Source: Stomoxys calcitrans (lineage: Eukaryota; Arthropoda; Insecta; Diptera; Muscidae). Taken from it: DNA of 64,000 bases. The notes below the pieces were generated by a model that saw only the letters and a list, made by a program, of their open reading frames with translations, had not been told where the DNA came from and made no database searches. The translations under genes and the position numbers were made by a program. Shown here piece by piece: positions 1-9,400 of this stretch (the first letter of the stretch is position 1; each line of letters begins with the position of its first letter). The stretch covers positions 128,307,736 through 128,371,735 of the forward strand of contig NC_081553.1 in the NCBI RefSeq assembly GCF_963082655.1, written 5' to 3'.

Positions 1-692
1 CGATATTTAGATATAGCTGCCATATAGACCGATCTGCCAAAAAGGGGACTGAAGCCCATAAATGCTTTAGTTATTATCCGTTTTGGCTGAAATTTGAAAC
101 AGTGAGTTTTTCTGAGCCTCACGATATCCGACCTTAATATGGTTCAGATCGGTTCATAATTGGATATATCTGCCGAAAAGACCGATATTTTGTTTAACCA
201 AATTGAATAGTGACATATATATTAGAGCACTCCACAGGTATCTGGGTCTGAGTCGAGTGAGTCTGGCCGGGCAGTTAAACAGGTGACGTGTATCGTGCGG
301 TCCCTGGTTACAATCGGGACATACATCTTGCACATCGGCATCAATCCTTGCTCTGTAGGAGATGAAGCGGCTGCATCTGCCGGAACGTAATTGAGTCAGA
401 ACTACTCTGGTTTGCCGGGAGAGGTCGATTTCTTCAGGTGCAATGGGAGGCGGTCGTTCTCCAAGGACTACATTCACGCGGTAGCCAATTACCGCATCTG
501 CTACTGTGTCTGCATGAATGTTGCTTAGACCTGCTTGATATGCCGCTATATCTAAAGGTTCTCTCTTGTAGCGCTGAACCTCACGATCTCGATCATGTTG
601 ATCTACCTTAAGGCTTCTGGGCGGTGGATATCTAACCCGAGGTGGTGGGTATCCAAAGTTGGGCCCGGCCGAACTTAATGCTATTTTACTCA
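1..692 (+). mobile_element. mini-me/HINE-like element, type B, left end outside window
   Basis: The first 190 bases hold type-B monomer sequence (ATATAGCTGCCATATAGACC core, 'gaagcccataaa' and 'gaaatttgaaacagtgag' boxes). The typical B 3' end, 'ggtggtgggtatccaaag' followed by a GC-rich palindrome and a Ttactc end, appears at 625-692. A Jockey fragment separates the two parts. The 5' end lies before base 1. The palindrome carries one mismatch (gttGggcc). No protein is encoded by the element itself. Confidence 0.8.
230..575 (-). pseudogene. Jockey-clade LINE ORF2, C-terminal remnant
   Basis: Minus-strand translation gives the tail of a Jockey-type ORF2 protein. It runs through REPLDIAAYQAGLSNIHADT, the segment TRVVLTQLRSGRCSRF, and the cysteine-histidine knuckle CPDCNQGPHDTRHLFNC (C..C..H..H..C). 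In this clade the knuckle lies downstream of the reverse transcriptase. The open frame continues upstream into mini-me sequence, so its apparent N-terminus is not part of the gene. No RT or endonuclease part remains and the 3' tail is not recognisable. It is a 5'-truncated dead copy related to the one at 3395-3690. Confidence 0.8.
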
Positions 693-2309
693 CACCAGAC
701 CTTATCATGCTACAGATAAAGTCTGGGGTGATTGTGAACAGAACCAAAATATGGTTGTATCTGAAGATTTGAATTCTAAAACCCTTTGAGCTATTTTTAT
801 CATTGAGCACTTCTTAATTTTACTGTAGGTTTCAACATTAATCAATTGCTGAAATGAACACTTATTCAAAGTGATCGATAAACGAAATTTTATTAGTTTT
901 TACATACAACTTTTAACCTTTCTTAGCAATGTTAGCCATCCATGGGTACTTGTATATGCAGGTGAAGACGAGATATTTTGTAAATTTAATTTTTTATGTT
1001 CATAAAAAATAATAACTTTAAGTTAATGAAAATCATGAACACATAAAAAAATAAGTCACTACACTTGATTGTTTGTTTAAGTAAAACTCTCTTCAAAGTT
1101 TTTTTTTTTTTTTTTGTTTTAATTATTAACTATTTGTCATTTTGATTTTAGAATTTTGTCGATAATTTTTTGAAAAATGCTTTTATTCTGTTTTGTTTTT
1201 CATTTAAGTTATTTTATTTCATTATTTCATTACACCATCTTTTGAAGCAACACTTGAAATGTGAAACATTGTGAGCTTGTCACTTGATGCTCGAGTTTGG
1301 ATTGTGGATTTATTTGATATTTGATTTGGTTAAATTTCAACTGTGTCTCGCTATAAAATATTCATTTATAAATAGTTGCATTACTAAGACATTGCGGTTA
1401 GTTTTTGGTTAGACATTGTCATTGTTTTGAATTTGTTTTTGTTTATCCGAATTATTTTAGATTTAAGAACAAAGTCATAGTCCAATATCGTATGGAGGGG
1501 TTTACCCCTGTTTTTTACAATAATTTTTTTGTTCTGTTTTTTTGCACTTGTATGTGGTTTTAGCATATATGTATATATAAAAGTGTTCACTCTTCTGCCG
1601 TTATTAAAGGGATTTTCATATGAGAACTTCAGTGAGTTGATACAAATTCTTCAGCAATCATTCAACATATAAATTGGGAATTCTTTTATAAATAAAACTT
1701 AATCATTCATTCAGATTGCGGTTGAATTCATTTTTCCATTTAAACGAAATAGTTGTAGTTTTTATGTTGTAGTTAAATTGTAATAAATATGCTAATATAT
1801 TATTTTGTTTACAAATGTGTATACATCCAGTTTTAAAGAATGGGCTTTTATAATAAAATAAAAAAAAATTAACGATTATTGTTATACCGTCGGAACATCC
1901 ATATTTTATTTCTGAAAATTTTTATTAGCATGATCTTGAATCGGTCAAATTTTATTGATGGGAGATAAAATTTGTCTTATAATGTTGTCTAATTTTGTTC
2001 CCGCATATATGGCTAGCTAAGCTCTCCCATGTACATATGTGATTCCTATTTCTGTTGTTTGTCGTCATTGTGAAGTATTCTAAATGATTTCTAATTATAA
2101 GCCGAATTGAATGACGTATAACTATAACTTTTATAAATAAGTTCAAATGATTTTTTTTATATTCATTTTGCGACCTTTAGTGGTTAAAGAACTCAAATCC
2201 CTGAAATCAGTTTATCAGGGTATAATCCCATTCAAAAGATACTTGTCATGGTTTTTGAGAAATCACAAAGTCAGCACACCAAATTGAAGTAATTCGGCTT
2301 ACAATTGTG
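693..2309. other. AT-rich region without recognisable genes
   Basis: This stretch is strongly AT-rich with homopolymer T runs (for example around 1100-1115) and only short ORFs. I see no repeat shared with the rest of the window and no coding signature. It may be host intergenic or intronic DNA. Confidence 0.5.
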
Positions 2310-2505
2310 CCTATTAGGGCTTAATAAGACACAACTTGATATCGGCCTTAATGGAAGCTATATCAGGCTTTAGACCGATTTCAACGATTCTTGAAGTGGA
2401 TATTGGAGAAAATATGCTGCATAATTGCTTCTTAATCGAATAAAAGTTGTTAGGGAAGTCAAATCGGTTTACATGGCAGCTAAATCTATACGCCAACAAA
2501 TAAAA
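2310..2505 (-). mobile_element. Degenerate mini-me monomers
   Basis: Read on the minus strand, the segments around 2345-2375 and 2460-2490 match the mini-me monomer core (AGCTGCCATGTAAACCGATT and a variant). Neither end of an element is present. It is an old, diverged remnant. Confidence 0.6.
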
Positions 2506-2651
2506 GGTTTGAAATATCTTTACGACAAACAAAGTACTTTTTTGACGGAATTTTTCCTTTATTGTAACAATGTTACGTTTGGCTTCAACATAACAAACGC
2601 ATCTTTAATGAACGTAACTAATTTTGATTCGCTATGTGTTTGTATGCGACC

Positions 2652-2809
2652 TTTCTTAATATATTTAAATAGTTATTTTTCTTCAAGCTGAAGGTCATTG
2701 TTTTTATTTAAATTTTCATTTGGTTTTTAATATTTCGCCCATCCTTTGGTGGGCATTTTCAGAAAAATAAAAATGTTGAGAACAAAAATACAAACAAAAA
2801 ACTAAAAGC
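2652..2809. mobile_element. 158-bp AT-rich insertion flanked by a 9-bp direct repeat
   Basis: The direct repeat TATGCGACC occurs at 2643-2651 and again at 2810-2818, bracketing 158 AT-rich bases with an internal GCCCA...TGGGC hairpin. The flanks belong to the dispersed repeat, so this looks like a short insertion with a 9-bp target duplication. The family is not recognised. Confidence 0.5.
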
Positions 2810-2950
2810 TATGCGACCATCTTCGTCGGCCATTGTTTGTTTTGTTCATTGTAAACCCGTTAGCAGCTTCGCCTACGATAAAAGGACTTTTTTTTATTGT
2901 AAAACCAAAAACTATTTAATAAAAGCGGTAAACGATTAGTCGTTTACCAG

Positions 2951-3256
2951 CAAATTGCATGAACATTCCACTAAGGAACAGGGGCAAACTTCTCACATAT
3001 CAATGAGTGCAGTCCGATTCAAGTTTAAGCTCAGTGATAAGGGGCCTTCTTTTTATAGCCGAGTCCGAACGGCGTGTCGCAGTGTGACACCTCTTTGGAG
3101 AGAAGTTTTATATGGCATAGTACCTCACAAATGTTGCCAGCATTAGGAGGGGAAAAACTACCGCTGAAAATTTTTTCTGATGGTCTCGCCAGAATTTAAA
3201 CCCAGGCGTTCAGCGTCGTAGGCGGACATGCTAACCTCTGCGCTATGGTGGCCTCC
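2951..3256 (-). mobile_element. tRNA-derived SINE, full length, minus strand
   Basis: The reverse complement starts ggaggccaccatagcgcag. It contains an A-box-like stretch and a B box (GGTTTAAATTC here, mutated from GGTTCGAATCC), then the SINE body with 'ggctataaaaag' and the tail 'gaatgttcatgcaatttg'. A 13-bp target duplication AGTCGTTTACCAG flanks it at 2938-2950 and 3257-3269, which is direct evidence for target-primed insertion. It sits inside the dispersed repeat. The tail is not poly(A). Confidence 0.92.
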
Positions 3257-3394
3257 AGTCGTTTACCAGACCAATAATTATTCTCTTATGTCTCTCCTTC
3301 TAAAGAGAAATGGTGAGTATTTGAGCGTATAGACCAGTATATAAACGCTCAAACTATTGAACGAGATTGTGTCCTTGAAAGATGTCCGCCACGC

Positions 3395-3690
3395 ATTGCA
3401 CCTAAAGAAATGGCCCCGACAAAAGAGAGTAGTTCTGGCTTAATTGCAATCCGGCCGATGCAGCCGCTTCAACTTTTACAGAGCAAGGATTGAAGCTAAC
3501 ATGCAGGATATGTGTCCCTACTATGATCTGGGACCACACGTCACCTGTTTAACTGCCCAGCCAGACCCGCTCTACTCAGAATCAAATACGTCTGCACACA
3601 CTCTACCTAGTCACAGAGTTCGGTTATTTAACAGAACCAAGCAGACGAAACAAAGACAACACAACACATTGCTACAACAACAAACACTGT
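3395..3690 (+). pseudogene. Jockey-clade LINE ORF2, C-terminal remnant
   Basis: The plus strand encodes QSGRCSRFNFYRARIEANMQ and then CPYYDLGPHVTCL, the same C-terminal region as the copy at 230-575. The first zinc-knuckle motif is damaged (CPYY instead of CPDC) and the frame is broken. It interrupts the dispersed repeat between 'gagcgtata' and 'gtatacaagaaa'. It is 5'-truncated and dead. Confidence 0.75.
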
Positions 3691-3860
3691 ATACAAGAAA
3701 ATAATTCCAAGCAAGCCAATGGGTTTGCAAATAATTGGAATTGTGTGCTCGTCACTGGTATACACACATTCTCAAACATATCAGTTTTTCCTTTTTAGTT
3801 TTGACTAAGCAAAGAGCAGCCCCATCGAATTCGGATGGTGAACTTAGAAAGTGAAATTTT

Positions 3861-5281
3861 TTATACCCTCCACCATAGGATGGGGGTATACTAATCTCGT
3901 TATTCTGTTTGTACCACCTCAAAATAGGCGTCTAAGACCCCATAAAGTGTATATATAAGTCGAACTAGCCATGTCCGTCCGTCCGTCCGTCTGTCTGTCG
4001 AAAGCACGCTAACTTTTGAAGGAATAAAGCGAGCCACTTGAAAACTTGCACAAATACTTCTTGTTAGTGTAAGTCTGTGGGGATTGTAAATGGGCTAAAT
4101 CGGTTCATGTTTTGATATACCTGCCATTTAAACCGATCTTGGGTCTTGACTTCTTGAACCTCTAGACGGCGCAATTCTTGCCCGATTTGACTGAAATTTG
4201 CACGTAGTGTTTTGATATCACTTTTAACAACTGTGCTTAGTATGGTTCAAATCGGTTCATAACCTGATATAGCTTCCATATAAATGGATCTTGGGTCTTG
4301 ACTTCTTGAGCTTTTAGAAGGCGAAATTCTTATTCGATTTGACTGAAATTTTGCACGTGGTGTTTTGGTACCGCTTCCAACACTTGTGCGAAATATGGTC
4401 CAAATCGGTCCATAACCTTGTATAAGTGACATATAAACCGATCTTGGATCTTAACTTATTGAGCCTCTGCGCAATTCTCATCCGATTTGGCTAAAATTTT
4501 GCATGCAGTGTTTTGATATGACTTCCAAAAACTGTGATGCAAATGCAAATTTTGCCCATGAACATTGCACTAAGGAACAGGGGCAAACTTGGAGGCCACC
4601 GTAGCGCAGAGGTTAGCATGTCCGTCTATGACTCTGAACGCCTGGGTTCGAATCCTGGCGAGACCATCAGAAAAAATTGTCAGCGGTGGTTTTCCCCTCC
4701 TAATGCTGGCAACATTTGTAATGAACTATGCCATGTAAAACTTCTCTCAAAAGAGATGTCGCACAGCGTCACGCCGTTTGGACTCGGCTATAAAAAGGAG
4801 GCCCCTTATCATTGAGCTTAAACTTGAATCGGACTGCACTCATTGATATATGAGACGTTTGCCCCTGTTCAAATCTGTGATGAGTATGACGCAAATCGGT
4901 ACATAACCTGATATAGCTGCCATATAAACTGATCTGGGATCTTGACTTCTTGAGTCTCAAGAGAGCGCAATTCTCATCCGGTTTGGCACAAATTTTGTAC
5001 CACTGCATCTCCCATTGCCTTCAACATACGTGAGCCATATGGTCTGAATCGATCTATAGCTTGAATCAGCTCCCATATAAACCGATATCCCGATTTTGCT
5101 TTTTGAGTCCTGAATCGGACTATGACTTTATATAGCTCCACCTCCTCCTCCTATTCCGTCCTTATTCAGTATTCTTTGTTTGCCTTAAAAGAGATACTGC
5201 GAAAAGAACTCGACAGATGTGATCGTTGGTGGAGAGTATATAAGATTCGGCCCAGCCGAACTTAGCACGCTCTTGCTCATT
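3861..5281 (+). mobile_element. mini-me/HINE-like element, type A, both ends present
   Basis: The 5' end shows TATACCCTCCACCAT and the hairpin partner GGGTATA. The TA-rich block and (GTCC/GTCT)n follow at about 3950-4000. Type-A monomers ('cttgacttcttgagcctctagagg', 'gaaattttgcacgtagtg') fill the middle. The 3' end reads gagagtatataagattcgg, then the GC palindrome, then cttagcacgctcttgctcatt. A rearranged SINE sits at 4540-4874. No protein is encoded. Confidence 0.9.
4540..4874 (+). mobile_element. SINE with 5' inversion (twin-priming structure)
   Basis: Bases 4540-4590 are the SINE 3' tail in reverse complement. Bases 4591-4870 are the SINE from its very 5' end, in plus orientation, stopping at 'gcccctgttc'. 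The last stretch (aagtttgcccctgttc) is present in both parts. The direct repeat CTGTGATG flanks the whole unit at 4532-4539 and 4875-4882. Read on the minus strand this is an inverted 5' part followed by a sense 3' tail, the layout produced by twin priming during target-primed reverse transcription. It lies inside a type-A mini-me monomer. Confidence 0.88.
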
Positions 5282-6430
5282 ATAACAAAAGACACACAAG
5301 AATTTCGAAGGCACATACATTTCTTATAATAAAGAAATATCCATCCCAAAGTAGGTATTTAAATGTGTGAAAACTACAACTCCTATAAGTATTTTTTGTT
5401 TTATTTGACGAATACAGCAGATCATAACATAGAAACATAATGGAGTTGTGCGAAAATGGAAGAATGAACATATTTCGACCAATTATATTCCCAACCACGC
5501 CGCGTATCGACACCAGGCTTTATCGATTAAATTTTCGAAGCGAACAAAATTTTAATTCATATTTCAAGGCTGTTTTACCGTCTACCAATACATGCTGGTA
5601 TTATTTTATTCAGATTATGTTTAATACCATTTGGTATTAATTCAATACCAGACGAAAATCTCGTTCATTGTGTTAAAATTAGTATTAAACGGAACCCCAA
5701 GGAAGATAGCTGTATAAATTATTTTCTGCTGTCAAAGACCATTAGCGCGCGACCAACAAATCGAGGTTGGTCAAGTTGTAAATTTTTTTGTAATTGTTTA
5801 ACAGAAACAAATGAAATAAAATGAAAATGAAATTGTTTTCAATGGTATTTGTTTTAGTACATTAGGTTTTGGAATTTTCAAATGATAACCAGAATGGTAT
5901 TAAAACAATCTAGGGTTGATACTAAAGCCAATGACATTTTGCTTTTAAAACCAATACCCGTTCTACAAAAATATAATGCCAAGCGGTACTCATAACCTTA
6001 TATTTCATCAATACCAGGAGGTATTGTTTTGATACCAGTTGAGGTTGCTTCACTATCAATACGGTATGGTATTGGCATACACAGGTTTGGTATGAATTTT
6101 CTATTAGTATATGAGGGAATACTATCTTCAACTCTAAAATATTCAAGGCCGTTTAAAAAGTTAAAAAAAATCCAACCTTCTGTTTGCTTCGAATTGAAAA
6201 ACATAAACTTTATTTTAATCCCTTAAGATCAAGTGGTGAGAGACACCTCACACTTGGTGTCAGAGATTATAGAAGGTGCATATTCTCCGATTTATCTTCT
6301 TGAACCCCTGAAAGACATATGTTTTGAATGATTGGGCTAAAATACAGCTTATATTAAAAAAAAACAGTAAGGAAAGGCAAAAGGCGAGCGGTGCCGACTT
6401 TATAACACCCTATACCTACCCTATAGGTAC
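5282..6430. other. Repeat-poor stretch with clustered AATACC/GGTATT motifs
   Basis: No gene or known element is recognised. From about 5585 to 6110 the words AATACC and GGTATT recur about a dozen times in both orientations, including a palindrome with 9-bp arms TTAATACCA/TGGTATTAA at 5621-5640. The short open frames across it look incidental. Confidence 0.45.
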
Positions 6431-6439
6431 AATGTTGGA

Positions 6440-6934
6440 GCAATGTCTAATTTTGAACCAATTTTGATGGACCTCGCCGCATTACTGCAAATCGGACGAA
6501 AATATATATATAATGGTTTGTGTCTACATTTCGAACCGAACACTGATTTTGGTAATAAGATTCAATGATTTGCAAGCGTTGCTCGTTAGTAAGTCTATTC
6601 ATGATGAAATGTCAAAGCATACTGAGCATCTTTCTCTTTGACACCATGTCTGAAATCCCACGTGATCTGTCAAATACTAATGCATGAAAATCCTAACCTC
6701 AAAAAAATCACCCTTTATATGACAGCTATGTCTAAATCTGAACCGATTTTGAGCAAACTTTATAGACTTTGTGACGGTCGTCGAGGAAAGCGTTGTACAA
6801 AATTTTGAGAAAATTGGTCAATAAATGAGCATGCAGTGAAAATCGGGCGATGTACATATGAGAGCTAAATCTAAATCTGAACCGATTTCCATTAAATTCT
6901 CCAGTAATATTTTCTCTTCCGTAGACACAAACCA
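6440..6934 (-). mobile_element. mini-me type C fragment, interrupted
   Basis: On the minus strand the sequence reads as type-C monomers ('aaatcggttcagatttag', 'gctctcatatgtacatcgcc'). A mariner terminal repeat plus 14 bases of filler splits one monomer between 6513 and 6718. Neither terminus of the mini-me is visible. Confidence 0.7.
6528..6717. mobile_element. Solo terminal inverted repeat of the long-TIR mariner family
   Basis: About 190 bases match, with at least one difference, the right terminal repeat of the elements at 36712-37318 and 55117-55713 ('cgaaccgaacactgatttt' through 'caaaaaaatcaccctt'). The outer end abuts TA at 6718. The inner side has lost the transposase segment and the other terminus. 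Confidence 0.88.
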
Positions 6935-7082
6935 AACTACAGAAAATAGGATAGCAGACCTGCGTACACTGTTAAATGTTTGGTGATCGTTTTGTATATT
7001 TTTAAAAATCAGGGTATATTTTATAAATCACCTATCATAACAAAAGAATTGTAATTTAGGGCTCGTTTTTTTCATTATTATT

Positions 7083-8264
7083 TTTATACCGTCCACCGCA
7101 GAATGGGGGTATACATTCTTCGTCATTCTGTTTGTAACACCTCGAAATATGCGCCTGAGACCCCATAAAGTAGATATATTCTTGATCCTCATGACATTTT
7201 AAGTCGATCTATCCATGTCCGTCCGTCCGTCGATTTGTCCGTCAGTCCATCTGTCCGTCTGTCTGTCGAAAGCATGCAACATTCGAAGGAGTAAAGATAG
7301 GCGTTAGAAAATTTGCACAAACACTTTCTATTTGTGTAGGTCGGTTGGGATCGTAAATGGCCCAAATCGGTATATGTTTTGATATAGCTGCCGATCTTGG
7401 GTCTTGACTTCTTGAGGCTATAGAAAGCGCAATTCTTGCCCGATTTTACTAAATTTTACACGTGATGTTTTGGAATCATTTCCAACAACTGTGCTTAGTA
7501 TGGTTCAAATCGGTGTATGATTTGATATAGCTGCCATATTAACCGATCATGGGTCTTGACTTCTTGAGCCTCTAGAGGGCGCAATTTTTATCCGATTTGG
7601 CGGTAATTTTGCATGAGGTGTTTTGATGTCACTTCAACAACTGTTCTAAGTATCATTCAAATCGGTTTATAATCTGGAATAGCTGCCATATAAACCGATC
7701 TGGGGTCTTGACTTCTTGAGCCTCTAGAGGGCGCAATTCTCATCCGATTTGGCTGTAATTTTGCAAGTTGTGTTTTGATGTCACTTCCAACAACTGTACT
7801 AAGTATGATTCAAAATGGTTCATAATCTGGAATAGCTGCCATATAAACCGATCTGGGATCTTGACTTCTTGAGCCTCTAGAGGGCGCAATTTTCATCCGT
7901 TTTGGCAGAAATTTTGTACAACGGCTTCTCTCATGACCTTCAACATACGTGTGTAATATGGTCTGAATCGATCTATGGTTTGATACAGCTCCCATATAAA
8001 CCCATCTCCCGATTTTGCTTCTTGAACTCCTACAAGGCGCAATTCTTATCCGAATGGACTGAAATATTACACAATGACTTCTACAATGTTCAGCATTTAT
8101 TTATGGTTCGAATCGGGCTATAACCTGATGTAGCTCAAATAACATAACAGTTTTTATTCAATGTTCTTTGTTTGCCTAAAAAGAGATACCGCGCATAGAA
8201 CTCGACAAATGCGATCCATGGTCGAGGGTTTATGAGATTCGGCCCGGCCGAACTTGGCACTTGT
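7083..8264 (+). mobile_element. mini-me/HINE-like element, type A
   Basis: The 5' end is TATACCGTCCACCGC with its hairpin partner GGGGTATA. The (TA)n spot and a long (GTCC/GTCT)n block run at about 7215-7267. Type-A monomers follow. The 3' end is gagattcggcccggccgaac followed by 'ttggcacttgtt', a slightly shortened terminus. Monomers repeat at about 150 bp. Confidence 0.88.
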
Positions 8265-9400
8265 TTTTTGTTGCAACCGAAAACTTTTATTATTAAAGGT
8301 TTACTATTTCTTGAAAATTATAGTAAATGTATTCAACATATGCTTTCTGTTATTCGGCCTTAAATACCCCTGTAGTTTCACCACTGATGATTTTATTTAA
8401 CACTTATATGCAATGTATACATAGTTCCTTTGTTAAGAGGACAAATGTCATATTTTTTGAATGGCTAGGTTGTCAAACATATTTTCACGTATATTTTAAT
8501 CAGGGTCTGGTTTCAGTTTTTTTAACAGGATGTAATTTTAGTTTGGTTGGACATTCTTTTTTATTTTTTTTTTTTTTGGGAATGGGCATTTAAAGTTGGA
8601 AAAATGAGATTTGATTCAATATTATCATACTGGTTACAGTGCGTATAAAAATGTAGTTTAGTTTTTAATTTATTTATTATTACATATTTTTTATATTAAA
8701 AAAATATTAAAAAAAAACTCAACATGCTGGTTTGGTTTTCATTTCATATCGCCGAAAAAATTAAAATCACTATATATATATATTTTTATAATTTTTTTTT
8801 TAATTTTTCAAAGTTAAAACTCATAATTTATTGAACTCGTTCGTACACCCCGTTTTTTGTTATTTTTTTGGCATTTTATTTAATTTATTTTTGTTTCAAT
8901 TGATATATATCAGAGTACCACAAATTTTAGTCACACAAATTTAACACTTGTAATATTTTTTTTGTTTTTCTGTTTGTTTGTTATTTATAACTATTATTTG
9001 TGTTTTTTAAGGCTTTGGCTACACTTCGTTTAATATTTACTTATTTTTCATCCAAAAACAAAAACATATTTAAATAAAAAAAAACTTCCACATCCTTAGT
9101 TTAAGCCGTCCGGTTAAATATGCACACAAATTCACCAGCATATTTTTCCCTTAATTAATTTTTTTTTCGAACTCAAAACTAATTACCAAAAACGCGCGTT
9201 TTGCTCGCTAGCCATTTAAAACTATTGGTTTTAAAATTTATTTACACTTTATTATTTTGTTATAAATTAATAATCATATATTTTCATATATACATATTTT
9301 TTTTCAAAAGGGAATAAAATATTTTCATTCATTTTATTTTTTGTTAATGAAAAATAAACGTAAACTGTAAACGTAACACAACAATAACAATTGAATTGTT
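8265..9400. other. Very AT-rich region, no genes seen
   Basis: Long A and T runs dominate and the open frames are short. I see no mobile element ends. It borders the more GC-balanced island that follows and may be host intergenic DNA. Confidence 0.5.

Larger units (their letters stand above)
2520..3860 (+). repeat. Unclassified dispersed repeat, copy 1 (disrupted)
   Basis: This copy matches, in reverse complement, the segment 13310-13800. Shared blocks include 'ttgtaac..gttacgttt.gcttcaaca', 'ttagcagcttc.cctacg', 'accaataat.attct', 'gagtattt.agcgtata', 'gtatacaagaaa' and 'gggtttgcaaataatt' followed by 'tgtgtgctcgtca'. Copy 1 is split by a 158-bp insertion, a SINE and a Jockey fragment. The blocks 'gagcagccc/gagcagtc' and nearby initiator-like TCAGT in copy 2 would suit an LTR, but no terminal TG...CA pair or internal domain is visible. 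Its class is unknown. Confidence 0.6.

Noticed and set aside
4600..4670. tRNA gene
   Set aside because: The A and B boxes are real, but the acceptor and D stems do not pair properly, and the same head recurs with a shared body and target duplications. It is a SINE head.
5440..5640. Short coding gene starting MELCENGRMN
   Set aside because: 66 codons without motif, ending inside the AATACC cluster. Overlaps a longer antisense frame with equally little support.
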